A DNA stretch of 5,181 bases from an uncultured Nocardiopsis sp. (GCA_937957845.1 CALGOD010000463.1:1-5181), one strand, 5' to 3'; positions 1-5,110 are shown, counted from the first letter of the stretch. Translations and numbers: made by a program. Notes: generated from the letters alone by a model not told the origin.

Positions 1-53
1 TGGGCACCCACAACGGCACCGTCGGCACACCCGCACTCTCCTGCACTGCCTGA
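1..53 (+). CDS. C-terminal fragment of a protein ending in a CBM2-like module (partial)
   Basis: Only the last 16 codons of this gene are in the window. Read from position 3 they give GTHNGTVGTPALSCTA followed by TGA at 51-53. The pattern Gly-[ST]-His-x-Gly-[ST]-x(3)-Pro-x-Leu-x-Cys just before the stop is what one sees at the C-terminus of family 2 carbohydrate-binding modules, where the final Cys pairs with one near the module's start. The gene is followed by an AA10-CBM2 oxidase on the same strand, which supports a secreted cellulose- or chitin-active enzyme, perhaps a second polysaccharide monooxygenase or a glycoside hydrolase. The catalytic domain lies outside the window, so the enzyme class is unknown. 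Sixteen residues is very little evidence; the reading frame and stop are seen, the CBM2 assignment is inferred. Confidence 0.55.
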   Translation, partial: GTHNGTVGTPALSCTA

Positions 54-59
54 CCCCCA

Positions 60-75
60 GGGGGCGGTAGCCCCC
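60..75 (+). terminator. GC-only hairpin after the upstream gene
   Basis: GGGGGC (60-65) and GCCCCC (70-75) form a 6-bp all-GC stem around the loop GGTA, starting 6 nt after the upstream stop codon. There is no T-tract, which is usual for actinobacterial terminator-like hairpins. It may reduce read-through into the oxidase gene or protect the 3' end of the upstream transcript. Confidence 0.35.
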
Positions 76-85
76 GTGCAAGACC

Positions 86-114
86 CCCGGCCGTACCACC
101 CCGGTAGGGCCGGG
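86..114 (+). terminator. Second, longer hairpin between the two carbohydrate-active genes
   Basis: CCCGGCC (86-92) pairs with GGCCGGG (108-114), and inside it TACC (94-97) pairs with GGTA (103-106) around the loop ACCCC, with a single G/G mismatch between the two stems. That makes 11 pairs in 29 nt. It lies 33 nt before the oxidase start and has no T-tract. It could be a terminator for the upstream gene or a 5'-leader structure of the oxidase mRNA; the sequence does not decide. Confidence 0.4.
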
Positions 115-133
115 ACCCCCACACAGAACAGAG

Positions 134-138
134 AGGAG
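134..138 (+). promoter_or_regulatory. Ribosome binding site that fixes the oxidase start
   Basis: AGGAG at 134-138, within GAGAGGAG, is 8 nt before ATG at 147. The in-frame GTG at 138 overlaps this motif, so it cannot be served by it. This favours ATG 147 as the true start and makes the protein three residues shorter than the longest open frame. Confidence 0.7.
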
Positions 139-146
139 TGGCCCCC

Positions 147-1235
147 ATGAGGCCACGCGACGCCATCGCCCTGACAGCGGCGCTCGGCGGACTCGCCATA
201 GGCACGGCCATCGTCGCCATGCCGGACACGGCCGAGGCCCACGGCGCGTTCACCTACCCCGCCAGCCGTACCTACGCCTGCTTCCAGGACGCCACCGGAG
301 GCAGCAGCGGCGGAGCCCTGCAGCCCGTCAACGACGCCTGTGCCGACGCGTTGGCCCAGGGCGGGGACTACGCGTTCTGGAACTGGTTCGGCAACCTGAT
401 CAGCAACTCCGACGGACGTCACCAGGAGTTCGTGGCCGACGGTGAGCTGTGCGGCCCCACCAACGGCTTCTCGGCGTTCAACGCGGTGCGCGACGACTGG
501 CCCACCACCCACCTGCCCGCGGGGCAGACGGTGGAGTTCCACCACAACGCCTGGGCCCCGCACCCGGGCACCTTCTTCACCTACGTCACCAAGGACGGGT
601 TCGACCCGGGCAGCGACGCTCTGACCTGGGACGACCTGGAGTTGATCGACGAGGTGACCGATCCGCCGCTGCGCAGCGGCGGGGTGGCCGGCGCCGAGTA
701 CTACTGGGACGTGGACCTGCCCGATAAGCAGGGGCAGCACATCGTCTACGTGGTCTGGGAGCGTTCGGACAGCCCCGAGGCCTTCTACAACTGCTCCGAC
801 GTCGTCTTCGACGGCGGATCCGGACCCGGCCCGGACCCCGACCCGGACCCCGAACCGGACCCGGACCCGACGCCCGATCCGACCCCGGACCCCGACCCGA
901 CCCCGGACCCCGAACCCACGGACCCGCCGGAGGGCGAGTACTGCACCGCCGAGTACACCGTGCTCAACGAGTGGACGAACGGCTTCCAGGCGGAGGTCGA
1001 GGTGACCGCCGGTGAGGACGGGGTCGACGGCTGGATGGTGGACTGGGTGTTCGCCAACCGCCAGGAGATCAGCAGTTCCTGGAACGCCTCACTCGTCAAC
1101 CACGGAGCCCACTTCGAGGCGACCAACGTCGGACACAACGGCCGACTCGCCCCAGGGGAGTCCACCAGTTTCGGATTCACCGCCGCACACCAGGGGGTGA
1201 ACATCGATCCGGTGGTCGCCTGCCAGGAGTCATGA
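147..1235 (+). CDS. Secreted AA10 lytic polysaccharide monooxygenase with C-terminal CBM2
   Basis: A copper enzyme of 362 residues that oxidatively cleaves glycosidic bonds in crystalline polysaccharide outside the cell. Residues 1-31 form a Sec signal peptide (Arg2 and Arg4, hydrophobic 6-25) ending AEA, so the mature protein starts with His32, as the histidine brace requires. The second brace histidine is His139 in NAWAPHPG, and Phe213 in AFYNC fits the axial position. Cys45, Cys65, Cys102 and Cys216 could form two disulfides. The AA10 domain (about 32-222) resembles the CelS2-like cellulose-active group (NWFGNL, DGELCGP, DWPTTHL, YYWDV, CSDVVFDGG); C1 oxidation of cellulose is inferred from that. 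An Asp/Pro-rich linker (about 225-263) leads to a CBM2 (266-359) bounded by Cys266 and Cys359. Of the three CBM2a binding Trp, Trp276 and Trp312 are present, but His330 occupies the third place. The preceding gene also seems to end in a CBM2. No CebR/CelR-type box (TGGGAGCGCTCCCA) is visible upstream. Confidence 0.95.
   Translation: MRPRDAIALTAALGGLAIGTAIVAMPDTAEAHGAFTYPASRTYACFQDATGGSSGGALQPVNDACADALAQGGDYAFWNWFGNLISNSDGRHQEFVADGELCGPTNGFSAFNAVRDDWPTTHLPAGQTVEFHHNAWAPHPGTFFTYVTKDGFDPGSDALTWDDLELIDEVTDPPLRSGGVAGAEYYWDVDLPDKQGQHIVYVVWERSDSPEAFYNCSDVVFDGGSGPGPDPDPDPEPDPDPTPDPTPDPDPTPDPEPTDPPEGEYCTAEYTVLNEWTNGFQAEVEVTAGEDGVDGWMVDWVFANRQEISSSWNASLVNHGAHFEATNVGHNGRLAPGESTSFGFTAAHQGVNIDPVVACQES
819..935 (+). 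repeat. Low-complexity repeat encoding the Asp/Pro-rich interdomain linker
   Basis: Imperfect tandem copies of a 6-bp unit (CCGGAC / CCCGAC and variants) encode about 16 Pro-Asp, Pro-Glu or Pro-Thr dipeptides between the AA10 and CBM2 domains. The linker is strongly acidic, unlike the neutral Pro-Thr linkers of many cellulases. Repeats of this type can change length by slippage. The long minus-strand Gly-Ser frame across it is only its complement. Confidence 0.8.
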
Positions 1236-1248
1236 CCTCAAGATGAGG
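1236..1248 (+). other. Small hairpin directly after the oxidase stop
   Basis: CCTCA (1236-1240) and TGAGG (1244-1248) flank the loop AGA immediately after the stop codon. Five pairs is weak. It may contribute to the 3' end of the oxidase mRNA together with the larger structure at 1275-1323. Confidence 0.25.
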
Positions 1249-1274
1249 CTCCCCTGACCAGGTGACACCCCTCC

Positions 1275-1323
1275 CGGGAACCGTACCCCCCGCCAGGGGC
1301 CGCACCGGCCCGCGCGGTTCCCG
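1275..1323 (+). terminator. Compound hairpin, probable terminator of the oxidase gene
   Basis: CGGGAACCG (1275-1283) pairs perfectly with CGGTTCCCG (1315-1323) for 9 bp. Within the 31-nt loop GGGCCG (1297-1302) and CGGCCC (1306-1311) form a 6-bp stem with loop CAC. The element begins 39 nt after the oxidase stop and ends before the next gene's promoter palindrome, as expected for the boundary of two transcription units. No T-tract follows. Confidence 0.5.
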
Positions 1324-1333
1324 ACGCCACGGC

Positions 1334-1366
1334 GCCACGGTGCCGAACACTGTTCGGTACCGTGGC
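1334..1366. promoter_or_regulatory. 33-bp near-perfect palindrome, candidate repressor operator over a leaderless promoter
   Basis: The left arm GCCACGGTGCCGAACA (1334-1349) and the right arm TGTTCGGTACCGTGGC (1351-1366) are reverse complements at 15 of 16 positions, around C1350. The core CCGAACA-C-TGTTCGG is perfect. The right arm contains TACCGT (1358-1363), which fits the actinobacterial -10 pattern TANNNT and lies 7 nt before ATG 1371, so transcription could begin at the start codon. No clear -35 is seen. An odd-centred GAAC/GTTC palindrome of this sort fits TetR-like dimers in general, and a bound protein would block the promoter. No regulator gene is in the window. The 3-nt space between GAAC and GTTC does not match the actinobacterial SOS box, which has 4. 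Confidence 0.6.
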
Positions 1367-1370
1367 ACCC

Positions 1371-2048
1371 ATGGACACCCAGGACATCTACACCCGCTGC
1401 ATGGACCGCATGCTCTCCCTCGCCGAGGGGCTGAGCGCGGAGCAGCTCGCCACCCCCGTTCCCGCCCTGCCCGAGTGGAACGTCCAACAGACCTACGCCC
1501 ACCTGGCCGGAATCTGCGCGGACGTGGCCGCGGAACGCCTCACCCCTCCCGCCGACGACACCGCCACCGCCCGCCAGGTGGCCGAGCGCGCCCACATGGA
1601 CATCACCCGGATCTGCGCGGACTGGCGAGAGAACGTTCCGGCACTGCTTCAGATCCTCGCCACCCGTACCCAGGCCCGTTACTTCCTGCCCACACTGGAC
1701 CTGTGGCACCACGAGAACGACGTACGCGGTGCCCTGGGCATGGAGGCCCAGACCGAGGACTCCGACCGGTTGGCCGCCTTCACCGTGGGAGGCCTCGCCC
1801 GCTTCTGGTCCCCGGAACTGCCCGGTGTGCGCGTGGTGGCCACGGACACCGACCAGGAGTGGACCCTCGGCGACGACACGGACACCGCGACCCTGGAATG
1901 GTCCGCCACCGCCTTCGAACTGGCACGGGCCAGTACCGGGCGCCGGAGCCTGGACCAGATGCGCGCCATGAGGTGGAGCGGTGATCCCTCCCCCGTGGTG
2001 GAACACCTGGCGACGCTTCCGATCCCCCAGGTGGACCTGAGCGTCTGA
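1371..2048 (+). CDS. DinB/maleylpyruvate isomerase family protein (mycothiol-dependent enzyme family)
   Basis: A 225-residue cytosolic protein of the actinobacterial maleylpyruvate isomerase-like family (MDMPI_N, DinB four-helix fold). Members use a divalent metal and often mycothiol; most have no known substrate. Seen here: an N-terminal helical region with the family's Pro-x-Trp-x-Val motif (PEWNV, 34-38), metal-ligand candidate His44 in YAHLAG, and the second metal motif DLWHHENDVRGALG with His114. The family usually has Glu four residues before that His; here it is Asp110. The C-terminal part (about 180-215) has the GRRS-x-x-Q-M-R-A-M-x-W signature common to these proteins. ATG 1371 is preferred over GTG 1362, which lies inside the palindrome. 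No Shine-Dalgarno precedes either codon, so leaderless translation is likely. The gene stands alone between terminator-like hairpins. The family assignment is firm; true maleylpyruvate isomerase activity is not supported, as no gentisate-pathway genes are adjacent. Confidence 0.85.
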   Translation: MDTQDIYTRCMDRMLSLAEGLSAEQLATPVPALPEWNVQQTYAHLAGICADVAAERLTPPADDTATARQVAERAHMDITRICADWRENVPALLQILATRTQARYFLPTLDLWHHENDVRGALGMEAQTEDSDRLAAFTVGGLARFWSPELPGVRVVATDTDQEWTLGDDTDTATLEWSATAFELARASTGRRSLDQMRAMRWSGDPSPVVEHLATLPIPQVDLSV

Positions 2049-2063
2049 ACCATCGAGGTCGAA

Positions 2064-2107
2064 GGCGGCGGGCGACCCGTGGACACGCTCGGACCGTTCC
2101 CGCCGCC
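2064..2107 (+). terminator. Inverted repeat after the isomerase-like gene
   Basis: GGCGGCGGG (2064-2072) and CCCGCCGCC (2099-2107) are perfect 9-bp complements separated by 26 nt, beginning 15 nt after the stop codon. The loop is long and there is no T-tract, so terminator function is plausible only. Confidence 0.35.
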
Positions 2108-2109
2108 CC

Positions 2110-2157
2110 CGCTCCACCGCGGGCGATCCCGCTCAGGACGTCGTGTGCGGTGGAGCG
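2110..2157. promoter_or_regulatory. 11-bp perfect inverted repeat upstream of the dehydratase
   Basis: CGCTCCACCGC (2110-2120) and GCGGTGGAGCG (2147-2157) are exact reverse complements with 26 nt between them. A smaller hairpin, GCGGG-CGAT-CCCGC (2119-2132), overlaps the left arm and would compete with it. The repeat ends 19 nt before ATG 2177 and covers the alternative GTG start at 2150. It could be a spaced operator, a leader structure or part of the upstream gene's 3' end. Confidence 0.3.
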
Positions 2158-2176
2158 CACCGGGCATACCCGTCGC

Positions 2177-3133
2177 ATGGAACTGATCACCGCGGACGAC
2201 GTCCGCGCCGCAGAGACCCGTTTGCAGGGGCAGGTCGTGCGCACCCCCCTGACCGCCGGCCCACCCGACGGGCCGTCCTTCCTGGTCAAACCGGAGAGCC
2301 TCCAGCCCACCGGCGCCTTCAAGCTCCGCGGCGCCACCAACGCCGTCGCCCTGCTCAACCCCACCCAGCGCAGGACCGGTGTGGTGACCCACTCCTCGGG
2401 GAACCACGGTCAGGCCCTGGCCTACGCCGCGGCCCGCAACGGTGTTCCCTGCACGGTCGTCGTCCCCGAGGGCTCTCCCAAGGTCAAGATCGACCGCATC
2501 CGTGCCTTCGGCGCCCGTGTCGTCCTCGTGCCTCCCGAACGGCGCGAGGACGCGGCCCGTGAGCTGGAGGAGAGCGAGCTGCTCGCCTGGGTCCCGCCCT
2601 TCGACGACCCTCACGTCATCGCGGGTCAGGGGACCGTGGGCCTGGAGATCCTGGAGCAGTCACCCGAGGTCACGACCATCGTCGTGCCCGTGGGCGGCGG
2701 TGGACTGGCCTCGGGTGTGGCGACGGCGGCCCAGACGGTCCGCCCCCACCGGGTCCGGGTGGTGGGAGTCGAGCCGGAACTCGCCGCCGACGCGGTCGAG
2801 AGCCTGCGCACCGGACATCTCGTGACCTGGTCGCCCGAGCGCACCCAACGCACCCTGGCCGATGGCACACGGGTCTGCCTGTCCGAGCGCACCTTCGCCC
2901 ACCTGCGGGCCCGCCTGGACGAGATCGTCACCGTGACGGAGGAGGAGATCGCCCATGCCGTCGCCCGTCTCGCCCACGGGGCACGCCTGGTCGCCGAACC
3001 CAGCGGGGCTCTGGCGGCCGCCGCCATCCTCGCGGGGCGCGTGACCACCACCCCAGGCCGCCCGGAGGCGACGGTCGCGGTCGTTTCGGGAGGGAACGTG
3101 GACCCCGAGCTGTTCGTCCGCATGGTGCGGTGA
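2177..3133 (+). CDS. Threonine/serine dehydratase-like PLP enzyme (fold type II, no ACT domain)
   Basis: A 318-residue cytosolic enzyme that probably deaminates L-threonine or L-serine to the 2-oxo acid and ammonia. All fold-type II landmarks are present: an N-terminal ITADDVRAAETRLQGQVVRTPL opening (4-25), PLP Schiff-base Lys49 in GAFKLRGA, the SSGNHGQ substrate/cofactor loop (73-79), the GGGG phosphate-binding loop (173-176) and Ser304 in SGGN at the pyridine-nitrogen site. The protein stops soon after this motif, so the C-terminal ACT-like regulatory domain of biosynthetic IlvA is absent. This fits catabolic TdcB-like dehydratases, serine racemases and threo-3-hydroxyaspartate ammonia-lyases, which sequence alone cannot separate here. 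ATG 2177 is chosen because the family homology begins there; GTG 2150 would add nine residues and has only a weak AGGA at 2135-2138. A weak -10-like CATACC (2165-2170) would suit a leaderless mRNA. No amino-acid pathway partner is adjacent. Confidence 0.88.
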   Translation: MELITADDVRAAETRLQGQVVRTPLTAGPPDGPSFLVKPESLQPTGAFKLRGATNAVALLNPTQRRTGVVTHSSGNHGQALAYAAARNGVPCTVVVPEGSPKVKIDRIRAFGARVVLVPPERREDAARELEESELLAWVPPFDDPHVIAGQGTVGLEILEQSPEVTTIVVPVGGGGLASGVATAAQTVRPHRVRVVGVEPELAADAVESLRTGHLVTWSPERTQRTLADGTRVCLSERTFAHLRARLDEIVTVTEEEIAHAVARLAHGARLVAEPSGALAAAAILAGRVTTTPGRPEATVAVVSGGNVDPELFVRMVR

Positions 3134-3195
3134 GCGGGCCCGAACCGCGGTGATCCCGTTCCCGGTGGTGCCGACGACGGCCCCCGGGTGCCTTC

Positions 3196-3213
3196 CGGTG
3201 TCAGGGGACACCG
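3196..3213. terminator. Hairpin between the convergent genes, candidate bidirectional terminator
   Basis: CGGTGTC (3196-3202) and GACACCG (3207-3213) form a perfect 7-bp stem with the tetraloop AGGG. It lies 62 nt after the dehydratase stop and 52 nt beyond the stop of the opposing small gene, so it could serve both. A second CGGTGTC at 3233-3239 can pair with the same GACACCG as an alternative. No T-tract is present on either side. Confidence 0.45.
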
Positions 3214-3265
3214 TCGATGGCGACGCCGGGGCCGGTGTCGACGGGCACCGAAGGGACGAGGCCCC

Positions 3266-3448
3266 TCAGCGGTTCCGGTCCTCGGGTCCGCCGGAGTCGG
3301 GGCGGTGCGAGGAGGCGGTACGGGAGGCGCGGTCCTCACGACGACGCAGCACCATGTCGGACAGGGCCGCGAACCCGAAGACGACGATGACCGCGGAGAC
3401 GATCAACACGGTCCACAACGCGGTGCCGAAGGAATCGGGATCGATCAT
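3266..3448 (-). CDS. Small single-span membrane protein, unknown function
   Basis: I do not recognise this 60-residue protein. It starts with MIDPDSFG, has one strongly hydrophobic segment (about residues 9-30, LWTVLIVSAVIVVFGFAAL) and then an Arg-rich stretch (VLRRREDRASR). The remaining C-terminus is polar and probably disordered. By the positive-inside rule the short N-terminus would be outside and the basic tail in the cytoplasm. ATG at 3448 has a good ribosome binding site: GGAG (plus-strand CTCC at 3455-3458) with 6-nt spacing. An in-frame extension upstream is open for another 141 codons, but it runs into purB in a different frame and lacks family features, so the short start is preferred. 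The gene lies 220 bp downstream of purB on the same strand and faces the dehydratase gene. Function is unknown; a membrane-complex accessory subunit is one of many possibilities. Confidence 0.7.
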   Translation of the reverse strand: MIDPDSFGTALWTVLIVSAVIVVFGFAALSDMVLRRREDRASRTASSHRPDSGGPEDRNR

Positions 3449-3551
3449 CTGGCGCTCCGAAGAGGTGCGTGGGGTATGTCGAAACGACAACCGTAATAGG
3501 CGTTGACCTCCGACCCCACTGTTCGCGGCGTGAACCGTGTCATAGCCGATC

Positions 3552-3571
3552 CCTTCCCGTCGACGGAAAGG
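3552..3571. promoter_or_regulatory. 20-bp near-perfect palindrome upstream of the small membrane gene
   Basis: CCTTCCCGTCGACGGAAAGG is self-complementary at 9 of 10 pairs with no loop, so it is better suited to binding a dimeric protein than to forming an RNA hairpin. On the minus strand it would sit over the -35 region of a weak -10-like TATGAC (plus-strand 3539-3544), about 90 nt before the small gene's start. The promoter itself is speculative. Confidence 0.35.
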
Positions 3572-3613
3572 ACGGAACCCTCCGCCCTTCTCCCCGGCCA
3601 CCTGGTCGACGAA

Positions 3614-3647
3614 GGCCCGGAACGGCGACACGACGCCTTCCCGGGCC
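3614..3647 (-). terminator. Two-layer hairpin downstream of purB
   Basis: GGCCCGG (3614-3620) pairs with CCGGGCC (3641-3647), and GGCG (3624-3627) pairs with CGCC (3634-3637) around a 6-nt loop; symmetric 3-nt internal loops separate the stems. The structure begins 21 nt after the purB stop on the minus strand, in the right place for its terminator. There is no T-tract. Confidence 0.4.
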
Positions 3648-3668
3648 CGCGTACGGGTCCGCGATCGA

Positions 3669-5096
3669 TCACAGGATCGCACCGGGGGAGTAGGCGGCGG
3701 CCTCAGGGTGGGCGGCCGTGACCTCCTCGACCCTGGCCACCACGGTCGCCACCTGCTCGGCGGCGGCCCCGGTGAAGGTGATCCGGTCGGCCAGCAGTGC
3801 GTCCAGTTCGGCGCGGTCCAGGGGAAAACGTTCGTCCTCGGCCAGACGCTCCAGCAGCCGGTTGCCCACACCCTCCTGACGCATGGCCAAGGCCGCGCCC
3901 ACGGCGTGCTCCTTGATCAGCTCGTGGGCGGTCTCACGCCCCACGCCGGCGCGCACGGCGGCCATCAGCATCTTGGTCGTGGCCAGGAACGGCAGGTAAC
4001 GGTCCAGCTCCGCGGAGACGACCGCGGGAAAGGCGCCGAACTCGTCCAGAACCGTCAACATCGTCTCGACCAGACCGTCGAAGGCGAAGAACGCGTCCGG
4101 CAGCGCCACCCGACGCACCACCGAGCACGACACATCGCCCTCGTTCCACTGGTCCCCGGCCAGTTCACCGGCCATCGACGCGTAACCGCGAAGGACCACG
4201 GCCAGCCCGTTGACCCGCTCGCACGAGCGCGTGTTCATCTTGTGCGGCATCGCCGAGGAGCCCACCTGTCCCTCGGCGAACCCCTCGGTGACCAGTTCGT
4301 GCCCTGCCATCAGCCGGATGGTCTTGGCCAGGGAGGAGGGTCCGGCGGCCAGCTGCACCAATGCGGTCAGCACCTCGAAGTCCAGTGAGCGCGGGTAGAC
4401 CTGGCCCACACTGGTGAACCGCCGCTCGAAGCCCAGGTGTTCGGCCACCTCGTTCTCCAGCACGGCCAGCTTCCGCTCGTCGCCCAGCAGGTCCAGCATG
4501 TCCTGGGCGGTGCCCACCGGGCCCTTGATCCCGCGCAGCGGGTAGCGGGCGATCAGTTCCTCCAGCCGCCCGTGGGCGACCAGCACCTCGTCGGCGATCG
4601 AGGCGAAACGCTTCCCCAAGGTGGTGGCCTGGGCGGCCACGTTGTGCGAACGACCCGCCATCACCGTCCCGCCGTACTCGGCCGCGAGCCTTCCCAACCG
4701 CGCCAACAGCGCCACCACACGGTCGCGCACCAGCAACAGGCTGTCGCGCACCTGCATCTGTTCGACGTTCTCGGTCAGGTCACGCGAGGTCATGCCCTTG
4801 TGGACGTGCTCGTGACCGGCGAGGGCGTTGAACTCCTCGATACGGGCCTTGACGTCGTGTCGGGTGACCCGCTCGCGCTCGGCGATCGAGACCAGATCCA
4901 CCTGCTCCAGGACCTTCTCGTAGTCCTCGACCACACCGGCGGGCACATCCACGCCCAGCCGGGCCTGGGCCCGCAGCACGGCCAGCCACAGCCGCCGCTC
5001 GGCGACCACCTTGTACTCGGGGGACCACAACCGGGTCAGCTCCGCGGACGCGTAGCGAGCAGCCAGGACATCGGGGATCAGCGGTTTCGCACTCAC
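3669..5096 (-). CDS. purB: Adenylosuccinate lyase
   Basis: A 475-residue cytosolic homotetrameric enzyme of the fumarase/aspartase superfamily. It acts twice in purine synthesis, releasing fumarate from SAICAR to give AICAR and from adenylosuccinate to give AMP. Active-site motifs are intact: His80 in TRHDVKARIEE, His99 in EHVHKGMTSRDLTEN, His151 in GRSHNVAAQATTLGKR (the general-acid region), and the mobile signature loop GSSAMPHKMN with Ser280/Ser281 and Lys286. Phrases such as LRGIKGPVGTAQDML, QVYPRSLD and LDRYLPFLATTK, together with the length, match the actinobacterial type (the M. tuberculosis protein is about 472 residues). The C-terminus, YSPGAIL, is the family's usual ending, so the gene is complete. 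The start is GTG at 5096; no convincing Shine-Dalgarno precedes it, and TAGGGT (plus-strand ACCCTA, 5105-5110) lies where a -10 box would give a near-leaderless transcript. Other purine genes are not in the window. Confidence 0.97.
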   Translation of the reverse strand: MSAKPLIPDVLAARYASAELTRLWSPEYKVVAERRLWLAVLRAQARLGVDVPAGVVEDYEKVLEQVDLVSIAERERVTRHDVKARIEEFNALAGHEHVHKGMTSRDLTENVEQMQVRDSLLLVRDRVVALLARLGRLAAEYGGTVMAGRSHNVAAQATTLGKRFASIADEVLVAHGRLEELIARYPLRGIKGPVGTAQDMLDLLGDERKLAVLENEVAEHLGFERRFTSVGQVYPRSLDFEVLTALVQLAAGPSSLAKTIRLMAGHELVTEGFAEGQVGSSAMPHKMNTRSCERVNGLAVVLRGYASMAGELAGDQWNEGDVSCSVVRRVALPDAFFAFDGLVETMLTVLDEFGAFPAVVSAELDRYLPFLATTKMLMAAVRAGVGRETAHELIKEHAVGAALAMRQEGVGNRLLERLAEDERFPLDRAELDALLADRITFTGAAAEQVATVVARVEEVTAAHPEAAAYSPGAIL

Positions 5097-5104
5097 GTCG
5101 CCCC

Positions 5105-5110
5105 ACCCTA
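5105..5110 (-). promoter_or_regulatory. Candidate -10 box of purB
   Basis: Read on the minus strand this is TAGGGT, fitting TANNNT, with 8 nt between it and the GTG start. That spacing would place the transcript start at or next to the start codon. No -35 resembling TTGAC is seen at the expected distance. The nearby G-run GGGTGGGG might alternatively act as a poor ribosome binding site. Confidence 0.3.

Noticed and set aside
54..146. CebR/CelR-type cellulose-utilisation operator before the oxidase
   Set aside because: No sequence close to TGGGAGCGCTCCCA occurs in the gap; the inverted repeats there are GC-rich hairpins.
785..1204. Minus-strand Gly-Ser repeat protein
   Set aside because: It is only the complement of the Pro-Asp linker and CBM2 coding sequence of the oxidase.
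1343..1357. SOS (LexA) box reading of the CCGAACA-C-TGTTCGG core
   Set aside because: The actinobacterial LexA site has four bases between GAAC and GTTC; here there are three, so the half-site spacing is wrong.
1230..2117. Long minus-strand open frame (295 codons) across the isomerase-like gene
   Set aside because: It is the antisense of a well-supported gene, is rich in Gly/Arg/His low-complexity stretches typical of GC-rich shadow frames, and has no recognisable motif.
1679..2614. Minus-strand open frame (311 codons) spanning two plus-strand genes
   Set aside because: It overlaps the antisense of the isomerase-like and dehydratase genes, shows no domain, and is explained by the lack of stop codons in GC-rich DNA.
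3150..3506. Plus-strand open frame of 118 codons in the convergent region
   Set aside because: It is antisense to the small membrane gene, crosses the probable terminator and has no domain-like composition.
3266..3871. 201-codon extension of the small membrane protein upstream into purB
   Set aside because: The extra N-terminal part overlaps purB in another frame and has biased shadow-like composition. ATG 3448 has its own good GGAG site, so the 60-residue form is preferred.
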